This document shows, piece after piece, positions 45,355 to 57,454 of a stretch of 64,000 nucleotides of DNA (position 1 is its first letter; each line of letters begins with the position of its first letter). Where the stretch lies: NCBI RefSeq assembly GCF_008329525.1, contig NZ_NPKQ01000004.1, positions 186,001 to 250,000 of the forward strand, written 5' to 3'. Position numbers and translations under genes: made by a program. This stretch comes from Tardiphaga sp. P9-11 (GTDB taxonomy: Bacteria; Pseudomonadota; Alphaproteobacteria; Rhizobiales; Xanthobacteraceae). The notes beneath the pieces are model-generated. The model made no database searches, was not told where the DNA came from, and saw nothing but the letters and a program-made list of their open reading frames with translations.

Positions 45355-45846
45355 ATGGCAGACGCGCGACGCGCTCATTTGCAGGACCAGACCGACATCA
45401 CGGGCGCGCGCGTCCTGATCGTCGAGGCGCGGTTCTATGACGACATTCAGGATGCACTGTTGGAAGGGGCGATCGTTGAGCTGAAGGCGGCTGGCGTCAC
45501 CCATGACGTGCTGACGGTACCCGGTGCGCTGGAAATCCCGGCTGCCATCGCCATCGCGGTCGATGCTGCCGCAAAAACCGGCAAGCCTTACGAAGCGGCA
45601 ATTGCGCTGGGCTGCGTGGTGCGCGGCGAGACCTTCCATTTCGAGATCGTCTCGATGGAATCCTCGCGCGGGTTGATGGATCTCGCCGTCGATCTTCGCC
45701 TGCCGCTGGGTAACGGCATTATCACGGTGAATACCGACGAGCAGGCTTGGGCACGTGCGCGCGCCGGCGAACTGAACAAGGGCGGCGATGCGGCTCGCGC
45801 GGCATTGTCCGTGCTGCGCATCAAGCGCCGTCTGGCGAAGGCCTGA
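45355..45846 (+). CDS. ribH: 6,7-dimethyl-8-ribityllumazine synthase
   Basis: A 163-residue lumazine synthase. The ATG at 45355 ([14 protein letters not shown]) gives the normal length. Conserved parts: [47 protein letters not shown] (catalytic His) and [15 protein letters not shown]. It condenses the RibD product with dihydroxybutanone phosphate. 91 bases after ribE, 5 before nusB. Confidence 0.95.
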   Translation: MADARRAHLQDQTDITGARVLIVEARFYDDIQDALLEGAIVELKAAGVTHDVLTVPGALEIPAAIAIAVDAAAKTGKPYEAAIALGCVVRGETFHFEIVSMESSRGLMDLAVDLRLPLGNGIITVNTDEQAWARARAGELNKGGDAARAALSVLRIKRRLAKA

Positions 45847-45851
45847 GTCCA

Positions 45852-46400
45852 ATGGCTGACAAGAAAGCGTCTGAGAAAAAAACGGCTGACAAGAAATCGT
45901 CAGACCAGAAAGTCGACCTCAAGAAGGCCGTCCCGAAAGGCGATCGCAAGGCCAACCGCCGCGGGGCCGCGCGTCTCGCTGCCGTGCAGGCGCTGTATCA
46001 GATGGATGTCGGCGGTGCGGGCATCAACGACGTCTTCGCCGAGTTCGAGAGCTTCTGGCTCGGCAGCGAGATCGAGGGCGACCAGTATCTCCCGGCCGAA
46101 GAAGCGTTCTTCCGCGACATCGTGTCTGGCGTGGTGCGCGACCAGAACAAGCTCGATCCGCTGATCGACGATGCGCTCTCCAGGGGCTGGCCGCTGCAGC
46201 GCATTGAGGCGATCCTCCGCGCGGTGATGCGCGCCGGCGCCTATGAGCTGGAACATCGCAAGGACATTCCCGGCCGTGTCGTGGTGTCGGAATATGTCGA
46301 CGTCGCGCACGCTTTCGTGGAAGGCGACGAGACCGGCATGGTCAATGCGGTGCTCGATCAGATCGCCCGGCAGTTTCGCAGCGAAGAGTTTTCGCGCTAA
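45852..46400 (+). CDS. nusB: transcription antitermination factor NusB
   Basis: A 182-residue RNA-binding protein that joins NusE (S10) at boxA in rRNA antitermination. The conserved fold begins RRGAARLAAVQALYQMDVGGAG and ends with SEYVDVAHAFVEGDETGMVNAVLDQIAR. A Lys-rich tail of about 35 residues (MADKKASEKKTADKK...) at the N-terminus is lacking in E. coli NusB and may add RNA affinity. Directly after ribH. Confidence 0.95.
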   Translation: MADKKASEKKTADKKSSDQKVDLKKAVPKGDRKANRRGAARLAAVQALYQMDVGGAGINDVFAEFESFWLGSEIEGDQYLPAEEAFFRDIVSGVVRDQNKLDPLIDDALSRGWPLQRIEAILRAVMRAGAYELEHRKDIPGRVVVSEYVDVAHAFVEGDETGMVNAVLDQIARQFRSEEFSR

Positions 46401-46412
46401 CGGCCTTTCCTC

Positions 46413-46495
46413 CGTCATTGCGAGGAGCCCTTGCGACGACGCAATCCAGCCTTCGCTTGTTGCTTCTGGATTGCTTCGCTACGCTCGCAATGACG
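46413..46495. repeat. palindromic intergenic repeat (CGTCATTGCGA type)
   Basis: An 83-base inverted element between nusB and thiL: outer arms CGTCATTGCGA / TCGCAATGACG and inner arms GCAATCCAG (46441-46449) / CTGGATTGC (46466-46474). This differs from the GTCATTC type at 41398 but is a familiar class of dispersed repeat in rhizobial genomes. It leaves only 18 bases before the thiL ATG, so thiL is read through it or from inside it. Confidence 0.8.
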
Positions 46496-46513
46496 TGCAG
46501 AGGGCCGTGCGAA

Positions 46514-47509
46514 ATGAGTAGGGAAACAACCTCCGGCGAAGACACCCTGATCGCGCGCTACTTCAAGCCGCTCGCGACTGATCCTGGTGCGTTCGGGCTG
46601 ACCGACGACGCTGCGGTGCTCAAGGCTGACGGTGAGGACATCGTCGTCAACACCGACGCCATTGTCGAAGGCGTGCATTTCCTGCCTGACGATCCCCCCG
46701 ACACCATCGCGCGCAAGGCGCTGCGCGTGAATCTCTCCGACCTCGCCGCCAAGGGCGCGACACCGGCCGGCTTCATGCTGACGCTGGCACTGCGGACGCA
46801 TGACGAGGCGTGGCTGGCCGAGTTTGCGCGCGGTCTCGGCGAGGACATCGCGACATTCGGCTGCGCGCTACTCGGCGGCGATACCGTTTCGACGCCAGGG
46901 CCGCTGATGGTCTCGGTCACGGCCTTCGGTCGCGTGCCGGAAGGCCGCATGGTCAGGCGTCATGGCGCTACGGAGGGCGACCGCGTGGTCGTGAGTGGCA
47001 CGATCGGCGATGCCGCGCTCGGCCTTGGGGTTCTGAAGGGCGGCGCGGTGGCAACGACGCTGGCCGGTGACAGCAACGCGCGTGCTGCGCTCGTGACGCG
47101 CTACCGCGTTCCGCAGCCGCGTCATGCGCTTGCTCTGGCCGTCCGTGAATTCGCGACGGCCTCGATGGACGTCTCCGACGGACTGGCCGGTGATCTCGCC
47201 AAGCTCTGTGGCGTGTCGGGCGTGTCAGCGGTCATCGATGCGCCGGCCATTCCTCTGTCGGCCTCGGCGAAGGCGCTGCTGGATCGCGGCGTGATCGGTC
47301 TCGAAACCCTGGTCGCCGGTGGCGACGACTACGAAGTCCTCTGCACCATTCCCGAGAATCGCATGACGGCCTTCACGCAGGCCGCACAGCAAACGGGCGT
47401 GCTGGTCACTGTCATCGGGACGATTGTTGCAGGTGCGTCGTCGCCGCGCTTCGTCGATCAGGCGGGCAGGGACATTGTCTTGAAGCGGCTGTCCTACAGC
47501 CACTTCTGA
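46514..47509 (+). CDS. thiL: thiamine-monophosphate kinase
   Basis: A 331-residue kinase making thiamine diphosphate from the monophosphate. Start at MSRETTSGEDTLIARYFKPL (46514); upstream codons belong to the repeat. PurM/AIR-synthase-like motifs: FGLTDDAAVL, VVNTDAIVEGVHFLPDDPPD, CALLGGDTVSTPGPLMVSVTA and SMDVSDGLAGDLAKL. A terminator hairpin follows about 120 bases later. Confidence 0.95.
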   Translation: MSRETTSGEDTLIARYFKPLATDPGAFGLTDDAAVLKADGEDIVVNTDAIVEGVHFLPDDPPDTIARKALRVNLSDLAAKGATPAGFMLTLALRTHDEAWLAEFARGLGEDIATFGCALLGGDTVSTPGPLMVSVTAFGRVPEGRMVRRHGATEGDRVVVSGTIGDAALGLGVLKGGAVATTLAGDSNARAALVTRYRVPQPRHALALAVREFATASMDVSDGLAGDLAKLCGVSGVSAVIDAPAIPLSASAKALLDRGVIGLETLVAGGDDYEVLCTIPENRMTAFTQAAQQTGVLVTVIGTIVAGASSPRFVDQAGRDIVLKRLSYSHF

Positions 47510-47628
47510 GACTTTAGTACAGGTTGCGCCATTCCCGGCGATCTCTCTACATCTCCTCCAAAATTCGCGCTTTAGCTGCGTGAGCGGCGTTGCACGGCGA
47601 TACCGATTTTGCCATGCTCATCAAACGA

Positions 47629-47664
47629 GAGGCCGTCCTCACGTGCTGGGCAGGCCTCCTTTTT
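47629..47664 (+). terminator. Rho-independent terminator after thiL
   Basis: GAGGCC (47629-47634) pairs with GGCCTC (47653-47658), followed by CTTTTT. It lies between thiL and hppA, 49 bases before the hppA start, so hppA probably has a promoter near or beyond it, or the hairpin acts as an attenuator. Confidence 0.65.
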
Positions 47665-47712
47665 ATGCGCCATTAAACAAGGCGCCGGGCAGGAAGGACT
47701 GAGGCAGATTCC

Positions 47713-49833
47713 ATGACAGCATTGTGGGTGATCGTGCTCTGCGGGGCACTGTCGATCGTTTACGCGATCTGGGCGACGAGTTCTGTGTTGAAGGCCGATG
47801 CGGGTAACGCACGGATGCAGGAAATTGCAGAGGCCGTGCGGGAGGGCGCACAGGCCTATCTGAAGCGACAATATCTCACCATCGGTATCGTCGGCGTCGT
47901 GATCTTCGCGCTGCTGGCTTACTTCCTGGGCATGCTCGTTGCCTTCGGCTTCCTGATCGGAGCCGTGTTGTCGGGCGCAGCTGGCTTCATCGGCATGAAC
48001 GTCTCGGTGCGCGCCAATGTCCGCACCGCGCAGGCGGCGACGATCTCGCTGGCTGGCGGCCTCGAACTCGCCTTCAAGGCGGGGGCCATCACCGGCATGC
48101 TGGTGGCGGGTCTGGCGCTGCTCGGCGTCACCATCTACTTCGCCTATCTCACGCATACGCTGGGGCTTGCTGCCAACAGCCGCACCGTGATCGATGCGCT
48201 GGTGGCGCTCGGCTTCGGCGCGTCGCTGATCTCGATCTTCGCGCGTCTCGGCGGCGGCATCTTCACCAAGGGCGCTGACGTCGGCGGCGATCTCGTCGGC
48301 AAGGTCGAAGCCGGCATTCCCGAAGACGATCCGCGCAACCCGGCGACCATCGCGGACAATGTCGGCGATAATGTCGGCGACTGCGCCGGCATGGCTGCTG
48401 ACCTGTTCGAGACCTATGCGGTGACCGCGGTCGCCACCATGGTCCTCGCCGCGATCTTCTTCGCGACGTCGCCATTGCTGGTCAACATGATGACGCTGCC
48501 GCTCGCCATTGGCGGCATCTGTATCCTCACCTCGATTGCCGGCACCTTCTTCGTCAAGCTCGGTGCCAGCCAGTCGATCATGGGCGCGCTGTACAAGGGC
48601 CTGATCGCCACCGGCGTGTTGTCATTGTTCGGCGTTGCCGCCGTGATCTACTGGCTGATCGGTTTTGGTCCGCTGGCCGGCGTGAAGTATACGGGGCTGG
48701 CGCTGTTCGAATGCGGCGTCGCCGGCCTCGTCGTCACGGCGTTGATCATCGTGATCACCGAATACTACACCGGCACCGACTATCGGCCGGTGAAGTCCAT
48801 CGCGCAGTCGTCGGTCACCGGCCACGGCACCAATGTGATCCAGGGTCTGGCGATCTCGATGGAGTCGACGGCGGGTCCGGCGATCGTCATCATCGCCGGC
48901 ATTCTCGTTACCTACAGCCTCGCGGGTCTGTTCGGTATCGCGATTGCCACCACGACGATGCTGGCGCTGGCCGGCATGATCGTGGCGCTCGACGCCTTCG
49001 GTCCGGTCACCGACAATGCCGGCGGCATTGCCGAAATGGCCGGTCTGCCGAAGGAAGTCCGCAAGGCCACCGACGCGCTCGACGCGGTCGGCAACACCAC
49101 CAAGGCGGTCACCAAGGGGTATGCCATCGGTTCGGCGGGCCTGGGCGCACTGGTGCTGTTCGCGGCTTACAATGAAGACCTCAAATTCTTCATCGCCAAT
49201 GCTGCGAAGTATCCGTACTTCAAGGATGTGCTGCCGGACTTCTCGCTGACCAATCCCTATGTGGTGGTCGGTCTGCTGTTCGGCGGTCTGCTGCCTTACC
49301 TGTTCGGTGCGATGGGCATGACGGCCGTGGGCCGCGCGGCTAGCGCCATCGTCGAGGAAGTGCGTCGTCAGTTCCGCGAGAAGCCGGGCATCATGCAGGG
49401 CACCGACAAGCCGGATTACGGCCGCGCGGTGGATCTGCTGACCAAGGCAGCGATCAAGGAAATGATCATCCCGTCGCTGCTGCCGGTGCTGTCGCCCATC
49501 GTCGTCTACTTCATCATCTATGCGATTGCCGGCGGCGGCGCCGTCGGCAAGTCGGCGGCGTTCTCGGCGGTCGGCGCGATGCTGCTCGGCGTGATCGTCA
49601 CGGGTCTCTTTGTGGCGATCTCGATGACCTCGGGCGGCGGTGCCTGGGACAATGCCAAGAAGTATATCGAAGACGGCCACTTCGGGGGCAAGGGCTCCGA
49701 TGCCCATAAGGCTGCGGTGACCGGCGACACCGTCGGCGATCCCTACAAGGACACGGCAGGGCCCGCGGTGAACCCGATGATCAAGATCACCAATATCGTG
49801 GCGCTGTTGTTGTTGGCGATTCTCGCGCACTAG
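47713..49833 (+). CDS. hppA: K+-independent H+-translocating pyrophosphatase
   Basis: A 706-residue membrane pyrophosphatase of about 16 helices that couples PPi hydrolysis to proton pumping. The PPi/Mg site is [35 protein letters not shown] (around residues 190-225; consecutive motifs). The diagnostic position after GNTT is Lys ([15 protein letters not shown]), which marks the potassium-independent class; K+-dependent forms have Ala there. GAGGCAG precedes the ATG. A strong terminator follows 20 bases after the stop. Confidence 0.96.
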   Translation: MTALWVIVLCGALSIVYAIWATSSVLKADAGNARMQEIAEAVREGAQAYLKRQYLTIGIVGVVIFALLAYFLGMLVAFGFLIGAVLSGAAGFIGMNVSVRANVRTAQAATISLAGGLELAFKAGAITGMLVAGLALLGVTIYFAYLTHTLGLAANSRTVIDALVALGFGASLISIFARLGGGIFTKGADVGGDLVGKVEAGIPEDDPRNPATIADNVGDNVGDCAGMAADLFETYAVTAVATMVLAAIFFATSPLLVNMMTLPLAIGGICILTSIAGTFFVKLGASQSIMGALYKGLIATGVLSLFGVAAVIYWLIGFGPLAGVKYTGLALFECGVAGLVVTALIIVITEYYTGTDYRPVKSIAQSSVTGHGTNVIQGLAISMESTAGPAIVIIAGILVTYSLAGLFGIAIATTTMLALAGMIVALDAFGPVTDNAGGIAEMAGLPKEVRKATDALDAVGNTTKAVTKGYAIGSAGLGALVLFAAYNEDLKFFIANAAKYPYFKDVLPDFSLTNPYVVVGLLFGGLLPYLFGAMGMTAVGRAASAIVEEVRRQFREKPGIMQGTDKPDYGRAVDLLTKAAIKEMIIPSLLPVLSPIVVYFIIYAIAGGGAVGKSAAFSAVGAMLLGVIVTGLFVAISMTSGGGAWDNAKKYIEDGHFGGKGSDAHKAAVTGDTVGDPYKDTAGPAVNPMIKITNIVALLLLAILAH

Positions 49834-49853
49834 ACGGCCGAGAGCACGAATGC

Positions 49854-49885
49854 AAAAATCCCGCGGCGCAAGCCGCGGGATTTTT
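49854..49885. terminator. Rho-independent terminator after hppA
   Basis: A perfect 14-bp stem (AAAAATCCCGCGGC with GCCGCGGGATTTTT) with a GCAA loop, ending in a T-run on both strands. Terminates hppA transcription and isolates the next gene. Confidence 0.93.
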
Positions 49886-49913
49886 CGTTGTTCGTTTGAT
49901 CAGGTAGGACCAC

Positions 49914-50357
49914 ATGCAGCCGTTGCCCCATGGTCGGGTTCGTTTTCGTTACTGTCTCGCAGCCATCGGGCTGTTTGTTGCTTGCAGCGCCCCAGCCACG
50001 GCCGCCGAGCAATGCCCGGTCTCCGAGGCCGCCATCACGAAAGCGGGTGGGCTTGCCAATGCCGTCACCGCCGCGATGAAGACCGAGTTCAGCTGCGAGG
50101 GAGCGTACCGATTGCTCGAACTCTGTCAGCTCGGCTCGTCCGGCGACAATGCGCTCTCGGACATCGTGCTGTCGAAATGCGAGCCGCGCTTTTTGCCCAA
50201 GGCAGTCGCCGCCACGAAGGCCGCCTACGAAAAAGCGCGAGCGAAATGCAACAAGATCGCGGAGAAGAACGAGGGCTCGATGTATCAGGGGCAGGCCGCG
50301 GTCTGCATCGCGCGCTCCGGGCGGGATTTTGCGCGGAAATATGGGACAAAGAGCTAG
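49914..50357 (+). CDS. exported cysteine-containing protein of unknown function
   Basis: A 147-residue protein with a signal peptide (cleavage near ATAAEQC, about residue 31). The mature part has six Cys (QCPV, SCEG, LCQL, KCEP, KCNK, VCIA), an even number that would suit disulfides in the periplasm, and a helical Lys/Ala-rich middle. No family recognised. It is a single gene between two strong terminators. Confidence 0.75.
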   Translation: MQPLPHGRVRFRYCLAAIGLFVACSAPATAAEQCPVSEAAITKAGGLANAVTAAMKTEFSCEGAYRLLELCQLGSSGDNALSDIVLSKCEPRFLPKAVAATKAAYEKARAKCNKIAEKNEGSMYQGQAAVCIARSGRDFARKYGTKS

Positions 50358-50391
50358 ACTGCTTGTGGCGAAGTGCATCGGCGCATACGAA

Positions 50392-50430
50392 AACAAAAAG
50401 CCCCGCGATGTAATCGCGGGGCTTTTTGTT
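50392..50430. terminator. bidirectional Rho-independent terminator
   Basis: A perfect 18-bp stem (AACAAAAAGCCCCGCGAT and its complement) around a GTA loop, with T-runs on both sides. It serves the exported-protein gene on the plus strand and the convergent molybdenum hydroxylase gene on the minus strand. Confidence 0.93.
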
Positions 50431-50443
50431 GAGATGATCAGGC

Positions 50444-52816
<2,373 letters not shown>

Positions 52817-53021
52817 GGTGAATCCATCAAATGTGGATGATTCCAGGATGCCGCGCGGTTCCGCGCCCCTGTGAGCCCCTCAGATAAGGCAGTGTTAGCT
52901 GTACGACAACGGACGATTGGACATGGGGCTGCGCCAAGGTTGCGCTGATCCTGTGCCCTGCTAAACTTTCCGTGAAAGATATTTCCATGTCGGCCCCTCG
53001 GGTCGCGGAAAGACAGATTGA

Positions 53022-54101
53022 ATGGATGATGACACGCGGCTTCGCACCGGCCCTGGGCCGGGCGAGGGTGTGCAGGGCGAAAGCTTGCGAGGATTGGTTG
53101 CGGCAATGGTCGACGGCGCGCGCGAGCCTGCATGTGCCAACACCTATGCCGCGCTCGATCTCGGAACCAATAATTGCCGCCTGCTGATCGCCTGTCCCAC
53201 GGGCGACAGTTTTCGCGTGGTCGATTCGTTTTCACGGATCATCCGGCTGGGCGAGGGCGTCTCGACCTCCGGCGTCATCAGCGAGGCTGCGATTGCCCGG
53301 GCGATCTCGGCGCTCAGCATCTGCCGCGACAAGATACGCGCCCGTGACGCGCAGCGGCTGAGGCTGATCGCGACCGAAGCGTGCCGTGCGGCCTCGAATT
53401 CGGATGTGTTTCTCGACCGGGTGGCGCGCGAGACCGGCATCACGCTGGAGATCATCGATCGTGAGACCGAAGCCGCCCTGGCCGTGATCGGCTGTTCGCC
53501 GCTGATCGACCCGCATGGGCGCGGCGCCATCCTGTTCGATATCGGCGGCGGTTCGTCGGAGCTAGTGCGTATCGAGCGCGACCCGACGGATCCCAATGGC
53601 AAGCCGCTGATCAAGGCGTGGATGTCGATCCCGCTCGGCGTGGTGACGCTGGCCGAGAAGTTCGGCGGCAAGCACGTCACCCGGGATAGCTACATACAGA
53701 TGATCGCGGAGGTCGCCCAACACGTGGCGCCGTTCGCCGCCGAACATGCCGGCGATCTTGACGGCATGCACATGCTGGGCACCTCGGGTACGGTGACCAC
53801 GCTGGCCGGCGTCTATCAGGGGCTGCTGCGCTACGACCGACGTCGCATCGATGGCATCTGGCTTAGTAATGCCGAGCTCGACGAGACCATCGCGAAGTTG
53901 CTCGACATGACCTATGCGGAACGCGCCGCCAATCAGTGTATCGGCCCCGACCGCGCGGATCTGGTGCTGTGCGGCTGTGCCATTCTGGACGCCATCCGTA
54001 ACGCGTTCCCGATGCCGCGGCTGCGTGTGGCGGATCGGGGGCTGCGCGAGGGCATGCTGGTGGAGATGATGCGCGAGGACGGCGCGATCCGCGCCTCCTG
54101 A
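53022..54101 (+). CDS. ppx: Ppx/GppA family phosphatase
   Basis: A 359-residue ASKHA-fold phosphatase acting on polyphosphate ends or pppGpp. Motifs: ALDLGTNNCRLLI (phosphate 1, about residues 44-56), EACRAASN, a catalytic Glu in RETEAALAVIG, ILFDIGGGSSEL (phosphate 2) and LGTSGTVTTLAGV. It lacks the C-terminal HD domain of E. coli Ppx, like most rhizobial short forms. The first 40 residues are unlike the family and the true start could be later. rlmE follows 90 bases downstream. Confidence 0.9.
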   Translation: MDDDTRLRTGPGPGEGVQGESLRGLVAAMVDGAREPACANTYAALDLGTNNCRLLIACPTGDSFRVVDSFSRIIRLGEGVSTSGVISEAAIARAISALSICRDKIRARDAQRLRLIATEACRAASNSDVFLDRVARETGITLEIIDRETEAALAVIGCSPLIDPHGRGAILFDIGGGSSELVRIERDPTDPNGKPLIKAWMSIPLGVVTLAEKFGGKHVTRDSYIQMIAEVAQHVAPFAAEHAGDLDGMHMLGTSGTVTTLAGVYQGLLRYDRRRIDGIWLSNAELDETIAKLLDMTYAERAANQCIGPDRADLVLCGCAILDAIRNAFPMPRLRVADRGLREGMLVEMMREDGAIRAS

Positions 54102-54191
54102 GCCTGATTTCCCCGATTCAGAGCGAATATTCGGGTTTCCCGCCACGCCGTGCTAAGGGAAGCGCGAATAGCTGAAAGCAAGCACGAGACC

Positions 54192-54902
54192 ATGGCCAAA
54201 GACACCACCGGACGCCTGCGGATCCAGGTCAAGAGCGCCGGCAGAATGAAACTGTCGTCGAAGCTCTGGCTCGACCGTCAGCTCAATGACCCCTATGTGC
54301 AGCAGGCAAAGAAGGATGGCCTGCGCTCACGCGCGGCCTACAAGATCATCGAGATCGACGACAAATACCGCTTTCTCAAGCCCGGCCTGTCGGTGGTTGA
54401 TCTCGGTGCCGCACCCGGCGGCTGGAGCCAGATCGCCGCGCGGCGCGTCGGCTCGGCCGAGGGCAAGGGGCAGGTGGTCGCCATCGATCTTCTGGAAATG
54501 CCGGAGATCGTCGGCGTGACCTTCGCCCAGATGGACTTTCTCGATAATGATGCGCCCGACAGATTGAAGGCGATGATGGGCGGCCTCGCCGATGTGGTGA
54601 TGTCGGACATGGCCGCCAACACCACCGGCCATCGCAAGACTGATCAGCTCCGCATCGTCGGCCTCGTCGAGGATGCTGCGGCTTTCGCTGCCGATGTGCT
54701 CAAGCCCGGCGGCACTTTCGTCGCCAAGGTGTTCCAGAGCGGTGCCGACGCCACGCTGATGACGCAGCTGAAGCGCGACTTCGCGACGGTGAAACATGTG
54801 AAGCCGGCTGCGAGCCGCAAGGACTCGTCGGAACGCTATGTGCTGGCGATGGGGTTTCGCGGTGTGGCAGGCGATCACCGGCTCGGTGAGCACGATAACT
54901 AG
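54192..54902 (+). CDS. rlmE: 23S rRNA 2'-O-methyltransferase RlmE (FtsJ)
   Basis: A 236-residue SAM-dependent enzyme that methylates U2552 of 23S rRNA. Start at 54192 (MAKDTTGRLRIQVKSAGRMK). The K-D-K-E set is visible: SRAAYK, MSDMAANTTGHRKTD, FVAKVFQSG and SSERYVLAMGF. The SAM loop is VVDLGAAPGGWSQIAA. Commonly follows ppx in alphaproteobacteria. Confidence 0.95.
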   Translation: MAKDTTGRLRIQVKSAGRMKLSSKLWLDRQLNDPYVQQAKKDGLRSRAAYKIIEIDDKYRFLKPGLSVVDLGAAPGGWSQIAARRVGSAEGKGQVVAIDLLEMPEIVGVTFAQMDFLDNDAPDRLKAMMGGLADVVMSDMAANTTGHRKTDQLRIVGLVEDAAAFAADVLKPGGTFVAKVFQSGADATLMTQLKRDFATVKHVKPAASRKDSSERYVLAMGFRGVAGDHRLGEHDN

Positions 54903-55023
54903 CGCAGCCTTGAACGCATGCGCGCGCCGGGCTTTGCCGCACATCACCTGAATGGGTGACGTCAGCCGCCCTCGTCTCGTTAAAGCATGCGGCAGTGAGC
55001 TTTCTCACTGTTCAAAACCTCCG

Positions 55024-55054
55024 ATCCCCGGCGCTCGTCACGCCGGGGATTTTT
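55024..55054 (+). terminator. Rho-independent terminator after rlmE
   Basis: ATCCCCGGCG (55024-55033) pairs with CGCCGGGGAT (55041-55050), then TTTT. It lies within the 343-base gap 54903-55245, which holds no gene; the rest of that gap is the promoter region of the BTAD regulator. Confidence 0.88.
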
Positions 55055-55105
55055 CCGTTGGCGGGTGCGGTACCGGTTCCCGCACGATAGCCTCTTCGGT
55101 TGTAT

Positions 55106-55121
55106 TACCCTGAATGGGGTA
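55106..55121. promoter_or_regulatory. NarL-like 7-2-7 palindrome before the BTAD regulator gene
   Basis: TACCCTG-AA-TGGGGTA, two seven-base arms with a two-base spacer, 125 bases upstream of the BTAD gene. It follows the NarL heptamer layout (TACYYMT inverted). The same TACCC-N6-GGGTA form recurs at 58646-58661. Confidence 0.55.
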
Positions 55122-55245
55122 TGTCCGATTGATCATGTGTGAGACCCTCAATATGATGAGGCATTGCACATTGATTAGGTCGTTGCGGATCATGAGGCTT
55201 TTTAGGCACTCGTTGCGTTCGGCGGTAGTGCAGGTGTGATGCTGC

Positions 55246-57378
55246 ATGAACGACCAGTCGTTGTTGGATCAGGAGATAGGCAAAGGGGAGACGGACGCTC
55301 GGCCTCACGCGCGATTGTTTTCGCTCGTCCTGCTTGGTCAGTTCGCATTGCTGGACAGGCATTCCGGTGCCCGCATACCCGTGACGTCCCGCAAGGCACG
55401 CGCATTGCTCGCTTATCTGGCTATGGCGCCGCGTTGCGCGGCCGACCGTGCCACGCTCGCAGCCTTGCTATGGGGCGACAGCGGCGATGATCAGGCCCGG
55501 CAGAGTCTGCGGCAGTCGCTGAGCAGCCTTCGTCGTATCCAGGTGAATGGCGACGGACTTCTGCAATCGGATGACGAGACCGTCCGCTTGGCGTGCGAGC
55601 TCGTCGATGCCGATTGCCTCAACCTGCTGCAACTGCCGGAGGATGCGGATATTCCCGATCTGATGCGCGTCTGCGCTGCCTATCAGGGCGCGTTCGGGGC
55701 CGGATTGGAAGGTGTTGAACCCACATTCGACGACTGGTTGCGTGGCGAGCGCCAGCGCGTGATGGACCGGGCTATCGTCCTGCATGATCGCCTCGTCAAA
55801 GCGCTGGAGCGCGACGGGCAGCATCAGGAAGCACTCGTCGTTGCGAATGCGCTTTTGGCCATCAATCCGATCCGCGAGGAAACCCATCGCTTGATCATCG
55901 CGCTCGAGGCTGTCATGTCGGGCCGAGCGGCTGCGATGCAGCGCTTCGAGACCTTCCGTCTCTTGCTGCGCGACGAGCTGGCCGTGCGGCCGGAGCCTGC
56001 GACGCTCAAGCTGATCGACCAGTTGCGCGATTTGCCGGAGGCCGAGCCGACTGACGAGGTGGGGGGGGCGGTCGCTGGGTCCGAAGTGCCTCGGCCAGGC
56101 GGGCCAAACGCGGCGCCACGCGTCAGCCGGCGCGGCGTTCTCCTAGCCGTCGGTGGGCTGTTGACGCTGCTGATCGCGGCCGTCGTCGGCGTTTCCTTAT
56201 GGGTCTCGCCCGGCGACCGAAGCATCGATGACAAGCGATACGGCCGTGCGTCGGTCTCGCTCGCACCGATCAGCGGCGGAAACGATCCGCGCGGTCAGGA
56301 CCTGATCCGCGCGCTCGCCAGCGAAGCCTCGCTGGCATTTTCGCGCAACAACAGGGTGACACTCATCGAACTCGCCGGCGCATCGTCTCGGCGGCCGGAC
56401 TATCGCATCAATTCGCAACTGGTTTCTGCCGGTCAGGCTATGCGTGTCGACGTCAATCTGACGGCCACCGGCAACAACGAAACCCTATGGTCAGGTTCCA
56501 TTCCTGTGCATGACGGATCGGATACCGGGTTCGCGCGCGAGCTCTACGGATATGTGACCTCCGAGATTGTGCTGCATCAGGCCCGGCTGCTGGCCCAAGC
56601 CAGTTCGGTGCCGGCGAAACTCTGGCGTGCCCGCGCCGCACAACTACAAACCCGGCTGGGCGTCGAGGATGCAACGGCAATCGCGTTGTACAAGGAAGTC
56701 CTCGCGGAAGACCCGACCAATGTAATTGCGCTGCTCGGGCTATCCGATTGCCTCATTCTGCGGGTGGCACGAAACCAGAGTCCGCAGCGCGCCGAGGATG
56801 TTGCTGCAGTCGGCAACCTGTTGATCCGCGTGAAGCCGTTGGTGCCGAACTCGTCCGATATCGCCTTCAAGGAAGGCATGCTGAACAAGCTGCAAGGCAA
56901 CTTTCAACAGGCGCTGAGCAATTTTGAGCAGTCGGTGCGGCTCGACCCCGCGCATTGGAACGCCGCGGCCCAATATGCCCATGTCATGATCTTCCTCGGC
57001 CGGTTGCAGGAGGGCTATCGCCTGATGGAGGCGGCCACGCCCAATTTGCTGCCTGACCTCGGCGCTGCCGAGACGGCCTATATCGCGGGCGAGACAGCTC
57101 TGGTCGCAGGTCACTATCCGGAAGCCGCGCAATATCTCGGCACGGCCGTGACCGGCAATCCGACGGTCGGGCGCATCCAGGCGCTGTATGCGGTGGCGTT
57201 GTTCCAGGCTAACCGGCTGGACGAAGCCCGTGCCGCAGCAGAAAAGGCCCGGCAGCTCAGCCCGAATTATACGCCGGAGGCGATGGGACAACGCGGGGGG
57301 CGCACGGCGGATGCACGCTATGTCGAAGCGCGTAATCAGATGGTCGAGGCATTCCGTGCAGTGCGGGCGCTGAAATAG
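55246..57378 (+). CDS. membrane-anchored BTAD-domain regulator with TPR-like C-terminus
   Basis: A 710-residue protein. Residues about 25-100 form an OmpR-like winged helix of the SARP/BTAD type (LVLLGQFALLDRHSG..., KARALLAYLAMAP, ALLWGDSGDDQARQSLRQSLSSLRRI), followed by a BTAD helical domain to about residue 265. A Pro/Gly linker leads to one membrane helix (about 300-322, LLAVGGLLTLLIAAVVGVSL). The remaining 380 residues would be periplasmic and contain TPR-like repeats (LQGNFQQALSNFEQSVRLDP and similar). This is a one-protein signal path like CadC or ToxR, with a BTAD head. Function unproven. Confidence 0.85.
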   Translation: MNDQSLLDQEIGKGETDARPHARLFSLVLLGQFALLDRHSGARIPVTSRKARALLAYLAMAPRCAADRATLAALLWGDSGDDQARQSLRQSLSSLRRIQVNGDGLLQSDDETVRLACELVDADCLNLLQLPEDADIPDLMRVCAAYQGAFGAGLEGVEPTFDDWLRGERQRVMDRAIVLHDRLVKALERDGQHQEALVVANALLAINPIREETHRLIIALEAVMSGRAAAMQRFETFRLLLRDELAVRPEPATLKLIDQLRDLPEAEPTDEVGGAVAGSEVPRPGGPNAAPRVSRRGVLLAVGGLLTLLIAAVVGVSLWVSPGDRSIDDKRYGRASVSLAPISGGNDPRGQDLIRALASEASLAFSRNNRVTLIELAGASSRRPDYRINSQLVSAGQAMRVDVNLTATGNNETLWSGSIPVHDGSDTGFARELYGYVTSEIVLHQARLLAQASSVPAKLWRARAAQLQTRLGVEDATAIALYKEVLAEDPTNVIALLGLSDCLILRVARNQSPQRAEDVAAVGNLLIRVKPLVPNSSDIAFKEGMLNKLQGNFQQALSNFEQSVRLDPAHWNAAAQYAHVMIFLGRLQEGYRLMEAATPNLLPDLGAAETAYIAGETALVAGHYPEAAQYLGTAVTGNPTVGRIQALYAVALFQANRLDEARAAAEKARQLSPNYTPEAMGQRGGRTADARYVEARNQMVEAFRAVRALK

Positions 57379-57454
57379 CGCATTTCCGGCGCTTTCGCGC
57401 TGCCTCACAGCACTTTGACGATGGTTTGACGCCGCCACACCTACAGTTCGCGTC

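Noticed and set aside
48622-49830. 402-codon open frame on the minus strand
   Set aside because: Antisense to hppA; His/Arg/Asp-rich shadow without recognisable domains.
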